A stretch of DNA of 64,000 nt from an uncultured Pelagibacteraceae bacterium. Lineage in GTDB: Bacteria > Pseudomonadota > Alphaproteobacteria > Pelagibacterales > Pelagibacteraceae. This document shows, piece by piece, positions 8,735 to 21,633 of the stretch (its first letter is position 1; each line of letters begins with the position of its first letter). Below the pieces are notes generated by a model, which saw only the letters and a program-made list of their open reading frames with translations, was not told where the DNA came from and did no database searches. The translations under genes and the position numbers were made by a program. Location: positions 22,770 through 86,769 of the forward strand of contig CACIZC010000005.1 of NCBI GenBank assembly GCA_902591045.1, read 5' to 3'.

Positions 8735-8962
8735 TATAACGATAAACGAATTTCGTAATAAACATTGCGGACGTGGGGGCAGTACCCACCACCTCCACCA
8801 TAATGGGGGTGAACTAGATTCGACGAGTGTCTAAAGGCTGTTCTTTCGTTCGAGATAGTTCCGACGTAACGGGCTAATTATAAATGCAAATGATAAATTT
8901 GCTCTTGCTGCTTAATTAATTTAAGAAAGCACGGTCTGGGGCACCGGGTAACAGAACGCCCC
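8735..8962 (+). ncRNA. ssrA: tmRNA, circularly permuted two-piece form
   Basis: The gene is permuted as in alphaproteobacteria: the acceptor piece comes first and the coding piece second. The acceptor piece ends CACCTCC-ACCA at 8800, with a T-arm-like GTGGG...CCCAC just before. The coding piece starts at 8805 with GGGGGTGAACTAGATTCGACG, the conserved tmRNA 5' sequence. GGGGGTG pairs with CACCTCC over seven base pairs (one G-U) to make the acceptor stem. Only TAAT (8801-8804) separates the two halves. Outer ends are approximate; the 3' pseudoknot region is near 8930-8962. tmRNA rescues stalled ribosomes and tags the stalled peptide. Confidence 0.92.
8886..8915 (+). other. tmRNA tag-peptide reading frame (ends ANDKFALAA)
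   Basis: Inside the coding piece, GCA AAT GAT AAA TTT GCT CTT GCT GCT TAA reads A-N-D-K-F-A-L-A-A-stop. It closely parallels the E. coli tag ANDENYALAA, and the LAA end is the usual ClpXP degron. The resume codon is inferred to be the GCA at 8886; the frame is open further upstream, so a slightly longer tag is possible. Confidence 0.75.
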
Positions 8963-8980
8963 TCTAAGAAAGAATAAGGA

Positions 8981-9679
8981 ATGTCTAGCAAAATTGGTTT
9001 ACTCTCAGATATACACGGAAATTTTTTTGCCCTTAAAGCAGTACTTGATAAAGCAAAAAAAGAAAAAATAACAGATTTTATTTTTTGTGGTGACTTAGTT
9101 GGTTACTACTATGAACCAAAAAAATGCTTAGAGTTGCTATCAAGCTTTAAAGTAGAATTTATAAAGGGAAATCATGAAATTATGATGGATGATTTTTTAA
9201 AAAAAAAAATAAGCCAAGAAAGCATAATAAAAAAATACGGTCATGGGTTACAAAATGCTGTTGATCAGCTTTCTAAAGAACAAATAGAATTTTTACTATC
9301 CCTCAATCATACAAAAACTATAAAGATAAAAAATAAATTAGTTAACATAAGTCATGGCTCACCGTGGAGTCCTTTTGATTATATTTATAAAAATTCTTCA
9401 GATGAAACTTTTAAAAAATTCTCAAATCGTAAAGAAGATATTTTTATTTTTGGTAATACACACCATCAGATGAAAACAACTAAATACTCAAAAATTATGA
9501 TTAATCCTGGTTCGGTTGGACAACCTCGGGATAATAGAGGTGTAGCTTCTTGGGCAACTTTAGATCAAGATAATTTTGAAGTTGATTTTTTTTCAGAGAA
9601 ATATGATAAAGATCATCTTTTAGAACAGATAAAAAGAATTGAAAAAGAAAATCACAATAATTATAAGGCTTTAATTTGA
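8981..9679 (+). CDS. Calcineurin-like metallophosphoesterase (YfcE/MJ0936-like phosphodiesterase)
   Basis: A 232-residue metallophosphoesterase with the whole motif set: LLSDIHGNFFAL (DxH), FCGDLVGYYYEP (GD), KGNHEIM (GNH), NISHGSPWSPFD (H) and the terminal FGNTHHQM...INPGSVGQPRDN (GHTH-like plus PGS). The family hydrolyses phosphodiesters or phosphomonoesters with two metal ions. The start ATG at 8981 has an AAGGA ribosome-binding site right before it. The stop overlaps the TTG start of the ATP-grasp gene by 4 bp, so the two form a unit directly behind ssrA. The physiological substrate is unknown. Confidence 0.85.
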   Translation: MSSKIGLLSDIHGNFFALKAVLDKAKKEKITDFIFCGDLVGYYYEPKKCLELLSSFKVEFIKGNHEIMMDDFLKKKISQESIIKKYGHGLQNAVDQLSKEQIEFLLSLNHTKTIKIKNKLVNISHGSPWSPFDYIYKNSSDETFKKFSNRKEDIFIFGNTHHQMKTTKYSKIMINPGSVGQPRDNRGVASWATLDQDNFEVDFFSEKYDKDHLLEQIKRIEKENHNNYKALI

Positions 9680-10620
9680 AACTTAAAAAAAAAATATTAA
9701 TTACTGGTATTGGTAGCGATATTGCACAAGGAATGTGTAGAATAATAAAACAGAAATTTCCTTCGTGTAAGATTTATGGATCTGATATTGGCTACATGCA
9801 TAGTGGAAAATTATTTGCGGATAGGCTAACAATATTTCCAAGGGCAGATCGAAAGATTGAATATATCAAAAAATTAAATTCATACATTCAAAAAAATAAA
9901 ATTGATTTATTCATCCCTACTTCTGAAACTGAAATATTACTTTTTGATAAATACAAAAAAAAAATAAAAATTAATAAATTTATTTGTCCTTCAACAAAGC
10001 TAATTTTGATTGGTTCTGATAAATATAAAACTTATCAGTATTTAAAATCTTTGGGAATTCAAACGCCTTGGACTTATCAAACCAAGGACTTAAAAAAACC
10101 AATAAAATTTCCTTGCCTAGTAAAAGGAAAGCATGGTAGAGGATCAAAAAATTTATTTATCTGCAATAATTCTGAGGAAGCTAAATTTTTTTCTAAGTAT
10201 TTCAAAAATGGCATATTTCAAGAAATTTTAGTTCCAAAGGAAAAAGAGATAACTTGTGCAATCTATAGATTTAAAAATAAGGAAATAAAAATTTTACAAC
10301 TTTTAAGAAGCTTAAAAGATGGTTACACAGTTTGGTCTAAAGTAGTAAAAAATAAAAATATCGAAACACTGTGCAGAAATTTAACAAAAAAAATTAATTT
10401 TTATGGACCAGCAAATTTCCAATTAATTTTAACAAAAAAAGGACCGAGAATATTTGAAATCAATCCCCGATTTTCATCAACTATTTTGATGAGAAACTAC
10501 CTTGGATTTACTGATTTTATTTGGAGTATCGAGGAAGCTTTTAATTTAAAAATAACTAAAAAGAAAATTTTAAGTCAAAAAATAATTTCTAGATTTGATG
10601 AAATTAAATTTTTAAATTAA
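9676..10620 (+). CDS. ATP-grasp family ligase (CarB-like)
   Basis: A 314-residue protein that starts with a pre-ATP-grasp Rossmann domain (ILITGIGSDIAQGMCRII), followed by an ATP-grasp domain: FPCLVKGKHGRGSKNLFI (ATP-binding loop), FQEILVPKEKEITC and the metal-binding end GPRIFEINPRFSSTI. These enzymes form C-N bonds through acyl-phosphates. Proteins of this layout are common in polysaccharide clusters, where they add amino acids or other acyl groups. The start is a TTG that overlaps the preceding stop (TTGA); no closer ATG keeps the conserved LITG strand. The acceptor and carboxylate are unknown. Confidence 0.75.
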   Translation: MKLKKKILITGIGSDIAQGMCRIIKQKFPSCKIYGSDIGYMHSGKLFADRLTIFPRADRKIEYIKKLNSYIQKNKIDLFIPTSETEILLFDKYKKKIKINKFICPSTKLILIGSDKYKTYQYLKSLGIQTPWTYQTKDLKKPIKFPCLVKGKHGRGSKNLFICNNSEEAKFFSKYFKNGIFQEILVPKEKEITCAIYRFKNKEIKILQLLRSLKDGYTVWSKVVKNKNIETLCRNLTKKINFYGPANFQLILTKKGPRIFEINPRFSSTILMRNYLGFTDFIWSIEEAFNLKITKKKILSQKIISRFDEIKFLN

Positions 10621-10988
10621 TCAATAAACTTACTCAAATCTGGTTGAAAGTAATTCGGTCCTTTCATAACTTTTCCATCTTTGTTGTATATAGGTTTGCC
10701 ATCTTTACCGAGTTTACTCATATTGGAATTTTGCACTTCTTGAAAACACTTGTCTAAATCGATTCCGAATGAATGTCCGGCTCCATAGGTTACATACAAA
10801 ATATCAGTCAAAGAATCTGCTATTTCAACCAAGTTTTTATCTTTAATAGCTTTAGCAAATTCATCCAATTCCTCTTTTATCAAAGCGTATCTAAGCTTGG
10901 TGATTCGATCTGAAGGAAATTCAGATTTATTTTTTACCTCTTGACCAAATTTTTCCATAAATTTCTTAACACTTTCAAAGTTTGTCAT
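10617..10988 (-). CDS. MazG-like/PRA-PH superfamily nucleotide pyrophosphohydrolase
   Basis: A small (123-residue) all-alpha NTP pyrophosphohydrolase. The metal-binding pattern EELDEFAKAIKDKNLVEIADSLTDILYVTYG gives the EExxE...ExxD signature of the MazG/HisE/dUTPase-like superfamily. The C-terminal stretch SNMSKLGKDGKPIYNKDGKVMKGPNYFQPDL is typical of phage- and marine-bacterial members that hydrolyse non-canonical or dNTP substrates. It is convergent with the ATP-grasp gene (4 bp overlap) and divergent from fumC. House-cleaning of nucleotides is the likely job; the exact nucleotide is not visible. Confidence 0.8.
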   Translation of the reverse strand: MTNFESVKKFMEKFGQEVKNKSEFPSDRITKLRYALIKEELDEFAKAIKDKNLVEIADSLTDILYVTYGAGHSFGIDLDKCFQEVQNSNMSKLGKDGKPIYNKDGKVMKGPNYFQPDLSKFID

Positions 10989-11061
10989 AAAATCCTCATA
11001 ATTTATTTAGATAGTAAATTTATTTACAATTTTATAGGCATAATATAACTTAGTTTTATCA

Positions 11062-12453
11062 ATGAAATACAGAATAGAATACGACTCCTTAGGAAAAATT
11101 AAAGTGCCTGGTGATAAGTACTGGGGAGCGTCTACACAAAGATCTAACAAATACTTTGATATTGGAGATTTTCTTGTGAGGCCAATACTAATTCACTCAA
11201 TAGCAATAATTAAAAAGGCTGCCGCAATAGTAAATTCTAAAAATGGCGATTTAGATAAAAAATTGAAAAAGTATATTGTTAAGGCAGCTGATGAGGTAAT
11301 TTCTGGAAAATTAGAAAAACACTTTCCGTTAAAAGTTTGGCAAACAGGTTCTGGTACACAAACCAATATGAATGTCAATGAAGTCATAGCTAATAGAGGA
11401 ATTCAAATGATGGGTGGAAAAATGGGAACAAAAAAACCTATTCATCCTAATGATCACATTAACAAGTCTCAATCAACAAATGACGTTTTTCCTACAGCAA
11501 TGCATATTGCTATAGCTATTAAAGCTAATAAAAAACTTATCCCTTCTTTAAAGTTGTTGGAGAATGAATTAAGCAAAAAAGTTAAAAAATTTAGTAAAAT
11601 AGTTAAATTAGGCCGCACACATCTACAGGATGCAACTCCATTAACGCTTGGTCAGGAATTTTCTGGATATCATTCGCAATTAAAAAAATGCATTGAAAGA
11701 ATAGAGGGCGCATTAAAGGAGATATACTTTTTAGCACAAGGAGGAACAGCGGTAGGTACTGGCCTTAATACTAAAAAAAATTTTGATAAGAAAATTGTTA
11801 AGGAAATTAGAAAAATTACTAAATTACCTTTCAAAACAGCTCCTAATAAATTTGCTGCGTTAGCTGCTCATGACGCGATAGTAAATTTTTCAGGAACAAT
11901 GAATACAACAGCGGTGTGCTTAATGAAAATAGCAAATGACATAAGATTTCTAGGATCCGGTCCAAGAGCAGGTTATGGAGAGTTAATACTCCCTGAAAAT
12001 GAACCCGGTTCATCTATAATGCCTGGGAAAGTAAATCCAACTCAGTGTGAAGCGGTAACCATGGTTTGTGTGAAAGTAATTGGTAACCACAACGGTATAA
12101 CTATGGCTGGTTCACACGGACACTTTGAATTAAACGTTTTTAAACCTTTAATTATTCATAATATTCTTCAGTCTATAAATATTATGTCGGACTCTTCAAA
12201 AGCTTTTGCTTCTTACTGTATAAGAGGTTTAGAAGCTAATAAGAAAAAAATTCAATCAAATCTTGATAACTCTTTAATGCTTGTTACAGCACTTTCGCCA
12301 AAAATTGGTTATGACAATGCAGCAAAAATTGCAAAATCAGCATACAAAAACGGTACAACATTAAAACATGAAGCATTAAAATCTGGCTTAATAAGCGAAA
12401 AAGATTTTATAAAAATAGTAGATCCAAAAAAAATGGTTAAACCTGGTAATTAA
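11062..12453 (+). CDS. fumC: Fumarate hydratase class II
   Basis: Interconverts fumarate and malate in the TCA cycle as a metal-independent homotetramer. Signatures include [47 protein letters not shown] and the fumarase/aspartase loop [16 protein letters not shown]. The 463-residue length is standard. Class II fumarase is favoured over aspartase by the [10 protein letters not shown] and [16 protein letters not shown] segments. It is monocistronic: divergent from the MazG-like gene and convergent with the AsmA-like gene (6 bp apart). A TTTACA...TATAAC pair in the 70-bp upstream gap is a weak promoter candidate. Confidence 0.96.
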   Translation: MKYRIEYDSLGKIKVPGDKYWGASTQRSNKYFDIGDFLVRPILIHSIAIIKKAAAIVNSKNGDLDKKLKKYIVKAADEVISGKLEKHFPLKVWQTGSGTQTNMNVNEVIANRGIQMMGGKMGTKKPIHPNDHINKSQSTNDVFPTAMHIAIAIKANKKLIPSLKLLENELSKKVKKFSKIVKLGRTHLQDATPLTLGQEFSGYHSQLKKCIERIEGALKEIYFLAQGGTAVGTGLNTKKNFDKKIVKEIRKITKLPFKTAPNKFAALAAHDAIVNFSGTMNTTAVCLMKIANDIRFLGSGPRAGYGELILPENEPGSSIMPGKVNPTQCEAVTMVCVKVIGNHNGITMAGSHGHFELNVFKPLIIHNILQSINIMSDSSKAFASYCIRGLEANKKKIQSNLDNSLMLVTALSPKIGYDNAAKIAKSAYKNGTTLKHEALKSGLISEKDFIKIVDPKKMVKPGN

Positions 12454-12459
12454 CCAGAG

Positions 12460-13932
12460 TTAAAATTCTTGAAAAGTTTCTTTTGCAAATTTTTTAATTT
12501 TAAAAAAATCAAGTACATCTAAAGTATTTTCCGATATTACATATTTATTAAAATTCTTTTCAATAGTTAAAATGTCTTTCTTTCCGATTTTTTCATTGTT
12601 ATTTTTTATAATATTTTTTATTTTAAGTTCTCTGTCCTCTAAATAAATAACGCCTTGAACAATAGAAAATGCTTTTTTTTCATCAACATTATAAACTTCA
12701 AACTTTTTTAAAAATTTTCCGTAATCATCGGTTGAAAATCTGGTAGAAAATTCTATTCTTGGTGTTTCATCATTTTCTGTATACAAAATATCAAATTTTA
12801 GTTTAGAATCTTTATAAAGTTCAAGAGAGCCTTTTTTAATTTCAATATCTCCATTTTCAAAAAGCAAAATGCCATTCATGTCGTTTATTTTACCAAAAAA
12901 AGAGTTTGAACTTCTGCTTTGAATTTTTAATTGTCCATTTATTTTTTTGCTTGAACCAAGGGTAAAATAAGAATTGTTATTATTTTTTGAAAAATAGTAC
13001 AATAAAAATTTTCTTAAATTAAGATCGTTAATATCTAAATTTAAATTAAAAAAAAAGTTTTTTTTAAAATTAATGTCGCCATTTATCTTAGAGTTTAAAA
13101 ATTTTCCTCTAAAAAAAGAGTCTGTAATTTTAAAATCTTTAGAACCAGAAAAGTTTACTAAAAGTATATTTTCTAAAAAATTTAACTTTAATTGTCCTTT
13201 TTGACTTTTCAAATTACTTTTGGGATCAAAAGTTACATTAGAAGATATATTTAATTTTGGAATTTTAATTTTAAAATACTTTTTTTTATTTTTTTCATCA
13301 AAATAAGATATTTTAATTTTATTCTTAGCAAAAAAACCATTTATATTTATTTGATGAATATCATTTTTATATTTTTGATCTAAAGAAACCTTTTCAAAGA
13401 TAACTTTTCCACCTTGGTCGTCCAAAAAAAATAACGTTGAATTTTTAATTAATATATTTTTATTTTTGCTAATAGCTAAATAGTTAAAATAATCTTTGAA
13501 TCCTTTGGAGTAAATCTCAATTTCCTGTTCTGATATAATTAAATTCTCTAATTTTATCGTTTGAAGACTCCCAAGATTTAAGATGGAAATTTTAAGAATT
13601 AAATTTTCAACTTTTAATTTACTAGAGTCTGAATTATTAAATTTTAAGTCTGTGTTTTTAAAATGAATTCTTGGAGTTGGAAATAAATTATAAGATATTT
13701 TACCATTAATGCTTGAGTTTAATTTAAAAACTTTATCAATTTTATTTTCAAATAATTGTTTGTTTGAATTAAGATCAAAAAAGAAGGGTTTTAAAAAATA
13801 ATAAAGCAAAGCCAATAATAATATTCCCAGGACTACTCCAAATATTGTTTTTTTGTTTATATTGCTTTTTAACTTGTTAACATTCTTTTGGTTAAACAAA
13901 GATAGGACAACTTTAATAGCTGAAGTTTTCAT
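12460..13932 (-). CDS. AsmA-like protein with one N-terminal membrane anchor
   Basis: A 490-residue protein with a single transmembrane helix near the N terminus (about residues 30-50, TIFGVVLGILLLALLYYFLKPFFF), followed by a long beta-rich envelope domain full of short repeated strands such as KINGDINFKKN and INGQLKIQSRSSNSFFGKI. That pattern is typical of AsmA/TamB-type proteins, thought to help lipids or outer-membrane components cross the periplasm. I see no catalytic motif. AsmA proteins are usually longer (600 or more residues), so this is a compact version. It is divergent from uvrD with a 40-bp gap. Confidence 0.65.
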   Translation of the reverse strand: MKTSAIKVVLSLFNQKNVNKLKSNINKKTIFGVVLGILLLALLYYFLKPFFFDLNSNKQLFENKIDKVFKLNSSINGKISYNLFPTPRIHFKNTDLKFNNSDSSKLKVENLILKISILNLGSLQTIKLENLIISEQEIEIYSKGFKDYFNYLAISKNKNILIKNSTLFFLDDQGGKVIFEKVSLDQKYKNDIHQININGFFAKNKIKISYFDEKNKKKYFKIKIPKLNISSNVTFDPKSNLKSQKGQLKLNFLENILLVNFSGSKDFKITDSFFRGKFLNSKINGDINFKKNFFFNLNLDINDLNLRKFLLYYFSKNNNNSYFTLGSSKKINGQLKIQSRSSNSFFGKINDMNGILLFENGDIEIKKGSLELYKDSKLKFDILYTENDETPRIEFSTRFSTDDYGKFLKKFEVYNVDEKKAFSIVQGVIYLEDRELKIKNIIKNNNEKIGKKDILTIEKNFNKYVISENTLDVLDFFKIKKFAKETFQEF

Positions 13933-13979
13933 TGTGTTGTTTTATAAATATGTAAAGCTTAAATTTTTACTCTGTGATT

Positions 13980-16025
13980 ATGAAGGAAAAAAGAAACTTT
14001 TTGCAAGATTTAAATAAAGAACAAACCGCCGCAGTATTCAATACTGAAGGACCAACATTGGTAGTTGCAGGCGCAGGCTCAGGTAAAACCAAGGTGTTAA
14101 CTTCACGAATGGCATATTTAGTTCAACAAAAAAAGGCATGGCCAAATCAAATACTATGTGTGACCTTTACAAATAAAGCGGCAAAAGAAATGAGAAATAG
14201 AGTAATTAGTTTATTGGGTGGAGAACTAAAATCAATTTCTTGGCTAGGAACATTTCATTCTATAAGCGTTAAGTTTTTAAGAAGACACGCTGAAGCTATA
14301 GGTTTAAAAAGTAATTTCACAATTTTAGATACAGATGACCAAAAAAAATTGGTTAGAAATATTTGTAAGGCTGAAAATATTGATGCAAAAAAGATTTCTC
14401 CTCAATTTATATTAGCTTTAATTGACAAATGGAAAAATAAAGGACTGCTTCCTGAAGAAGTTAAGTCATCTAAAAAAGATATTTTTGAAAAACAAATTTT
14501 AAAAGTTTATAATATTTATCAAGGTAAAATTAGGGATCTAAATTGTTGTGATTTTGGAGATTTAATTCTTTATTGCGTAAAATTATTTGAAAAAAACCCT
14601 GATATAAAAAAAATTTACTCAAATAATTTTAAATACATACTTGTAGATGAATATCAGGATACAAATTTTATTCAAAATAAATGGCTACAATTAATTATAA
14701 ATGAAAAACAAAATATATGTTGTGTGGGTGATGATGATCAATCCATTTACAGCTGGAGAGGTGCTGAAATAAAAAATTTCTTAAGCTTTGATAAGGTGTA
14801 TCCTAAGTGTAAAATTTTTAGATTGGAGCAGAATTATAGATCTACCAAAAATATTTTAGATTCTGCATCTTTTTTAATTTCGCACAACAAAGATCGTCTA
14901 GGAAAAAAACTTTGGTCTGACGGTAAAAAAGGTGATCTTGTAAAATTGAACTGTTATAAAAATGGAAAAGAAGAAGCTCGTGGAGTTGGTAGTGTTATTG
15001 AGGAAAATATAAAAAAAAAGAACTCCTTAAATAATATAGCAATACTTGTCAGAGCCATATATCAAACTCGAGAATTTGAAGAGAGATTTCTTAAGATAGG
15101 AGTAAATTATAGAATTATTGGAGGCATTAAATTCTACGAAAGAGCAGAAGTAAAAGATGTTATTTGTTATTTAAGAATTATAAATCAAAAATTTGATGAT
15201 TTAGCTTTTGAAAGAATAACAAATACCCCACGTAGAGGTTTGGGTGAAGCAACTATAAAACAATTATATGAATTTTCTTCTAAAAATAAAATTTGCTTAG
15301 AAGACTCTGCTCGGAAACTGCTTCAGTTGAATCAATTTAAACCTAAAATAAAATCTTCAATAAAGCATCTTTTGGAGCTAATAAGTAAATGGAGATCTGA
15401 CCTCAAAAAAAATAAACATTATGATTTATTAAAAATTATTTTAGATGAGTCTGGATATTCTGCAATGCTAAAAAATAAAAAAGATCTAGAGAATGAAAAT
15501 CGAATAGAAAATCTAAAAGAACTTTTAAGAGCAATGCATGATTATGATAATTTACAGGGATTCCTGGAACATGTCGCTCTAGCCACATCAATTGATCAAG
15601 AATGGGAAGATGAAAAAGTGAATGTGATGACAATGCATGCTGCAAAAGGATTGGAATTTGACACGGTATTTTTACCAGGATGGGAAGAAAATTTGTTTCC
15701 ACACCAAAAATCTTTAGAAGAAAAAGGCGACTTTGCTTTGGAAGAAGAAAGAAGATTGGCCTATGTTGGGATTACCAGAGCTAAAAAAAAGGCCTACATA
15801 TCTTTTGCTATGCAAAGATCATGGCATGGTGAGTGGATGGATAGTTTGCCTTCAAGATTTGTAAATGAACTTCCAGAAGAAAGTATAGAAAAAAATGAAG
15901 AAACCGTAAAAGAAGTTTCTGATGATTTCGACTTCAATCAGGATGAACTTTTTGATAACAATGAAGAATATAGAAGCCCTGGATGGAATAGGTTAAAAAA
16001 AAAATTACTCAAATGGAAACAGTGA
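13980..16025 (+). CDS. uvrD: ATP-dependent DNA helicase UvrD/PcrA
   Basis: A superfamily 1A 3'-5' helicase for nucleotide excision and mismatch repair. Visible motifs are the Q-motif LNKEQTAAV, Walker A AGAGSGKTKVL (motif I), GTFHSI (Ia), VDEYQDTN (II), CCVGDDDQSIYSWRGA (III), LEQNYRST (IV), VMTMHAAKGLEFDTVFLPG (V) and EEERRLAYVGITRAKK (VI). The ORF track starts two codons upstream at a GTG (13974); I prefer the ATG at 13980 (MKEKRNFLQDLN). The length of about 681 residues is slightly shorter than the usual 720-800, mainly through a reduced acidic C-terminal tail. pepP follows after 15 bp. Confidence 0.95.
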   Translation: MKEKRNFLQDLNKEQTAAVFNTEGPTLVVAGAGSGKTKVLTSRMAYLVQQKKAWPNQILCVTFTNKAAKEMRNRVISLLGGELKSISWLGTFHSISVKFLRRHAEAIGLKSNFTILDTDDQKKLVRNICKAENIDAKKISPQFILALIDKWKNKGLLPEEVKSSKKDIFEKQILKVYNIYQGKIRDLNCCDFGDLILYCVKLFEKNPDIKKIYSNNFKYILVDEYQDTNFIQNKWLQLIINEKQNICCVGDDDQSIYSWRGAEIKNFLSFDKVYPKCKIFRLEQNYRSTKNILDSASFLISHNKDRLGKKLWSDGKKGDLVKLNCYKNGKEEARGVGSVIEENIKKKNSLNNIAILVRAIYQTREFEERFLKIGVNYRIIGGIKFYERAEVKDVICYLRIINQKFDDLAFERITNTPRRGLGEATIKQLYEFSSKNKICLEDSARKLLQLNQFKPKIKSSIKHLLELISKWRSDLKKNKHYDLLKIILDESGYSAMLKNKKDLENENRIENLKELLRAMHDYDNLQGFLEHVALATSIDQEWEDEKVNVMTMHAAKGLEFDTVFLPGWEENLFPHQKSLEEKGDFALEEERRLAYVGITRAKKKAYISFAMQRSWHGEWMDSLPSRFVNELPEESIEKNEETVKEVSDDFDFNQDELFDNNEEYRSPGWNRLKKKLLKWKQ

Positions 16026-16040
16026 TTTAGCTTCTTCAGT

Positions 16041-20586
<4,546 letters not shown>

Positions 20587-20634
20587 GTTCTATTAGTAAC
20601 AAAAAAAACACTTCGCGTAAAATAGTGTTAAAAC

Positions 20635-21564
20635 TTAGGCGTTTACAGCAAGTCTCTTATGAATAGGAAGGATTTTTCTTACTTTTGACGAAGAAGATTC
20701 ATTCTCAACGATATCGTAATTGTTCTTATCTGAAAAAATCTTTTTCAAAAATTCGTTTGTTAAAGCATGGCCACCATGAATACACTCTACTGAACCAATA
20801 ACTCTTGCACCAGACAACATAAAATCTCCTGCCAGGTCAAGTATCTTATGGTTTACAAATTCTTTTTTAGATCTAAGTCCACCTTCATTGAGAATTTTGT
20901 TTCCTTGAACTACAACCGCATTATCTAATGAACCACCTTTTGCTAAACCAATGGATTTGATTGCTTCTATGTCTTCATATAAACAAAAAGTTCTTGCAAC
21001 GTAAATTTCTTCTAAATTTTTCTTTTGAAAATTTGTGCTATTTTTTTGGTTTTGAATCAAAGGACTCTTTTTATAATTTAATGTAAATTTAACTTCGAAG
21101 TTATTAGTTGTTGGGTTTATATTTATTGATTTATCATCTTCCTTTAATTCTACTTTCTTTTTAATTTTTATAAATTTTCTTTTACCTTCTAAAGTCTTAA
21201 GTCCACAATTTTTTATAATCTTAACAAAATCTTTTGCAGACCCATCCATTATTGGCACTTCTGGACCGTTTAAATTTACAACTAAATTGTCAACACCACA
21301 GATATAAAATGCAGCCATCAAGTGTTCTATGGTTGAAACACTTGCTCCAAAATCATTTTCTATTTTTGTGCATAGTTTTGCTGAAGAAACATTTTTGAAA
21401 TTTGCTATAATTTCATTATTTTTTTCTAAATCTGTTCTTTTAAAAGTTATTCCAGAGTTGGAATTTGCTGGGATCAAGGTAACATCAACATTGACTCCTG
21501 AATGTAAGCCTATTCCAGAGAAACTTATCTCGCTATTTAATGTTTTTTGATTACTTTCCCACAT
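20635..21564 (-). CDS. lpxC: UDP-3-O-acyl-N-acetylglucosamine deacetylase
   Basis: Zinc enzyme of the first committed step of lipid A synthesis. Signatures include TLNSEISFSGIGLHSG, zinc ligand His in STIEHLMAA, GPEVPIMDGSA, and the second metal motif HKILDLAGDFMLSG, then the catalytic His in CIHGGHALTNEF. The 309-residue length is normal. Together with BamD and the Mla proteins it points to a lipid-A-containing, diderm cell. The 69-bp gap before ftsA holds a 14-bp palindrome (AGTTG-AAAA-CAACT, 21593-21606) and TTCAAC-N17-TATAAA on the minus strand, a possible own promoter with a very short leader. Confidence 0.95.
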   Translation of the reverse strand: MWESNQKTLNSEISFSGIGLHSGVNVDVTLIPANSNSGITFKRTDLEKNNEIIANFKNVSSAKLCTKIENDFGASVSTIEHLMAAFYICGVDNLVVNLNGPEVPIMDGSAKDFVKIIKNCGLKTLEGKRKFIKIKKKVELKEDDKSININPTTNNFEVKFTLNYKKSPLIQNQKNSTNFQKKNLEEIYVARTFCLYEDIEAIKSIGLAKGGSLDNAVVVQGNKILNEGGLRSKKEFVNHKILDLAGDFMLSGARVIGSVECIHGGHALTNEFLKKIFSDKNNYDIVENESSSSKVRKILPIHKRLAVNA

Positions 21565-21633
21565 AAGGAATTTATATAAAAATTAGAAATTCAGTTGAAA
21601 ACAACTAATATTACAGAAAACTACAATGTTTTT

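Noticed and set aside
21593-21606. AGTTG-AAAA-CAACT palindrome as a terminator after ftsA
   Set aside because: Only five base pairs, AT-rich, and not followed by a T-run; it could be a protein site but nothing supports either.
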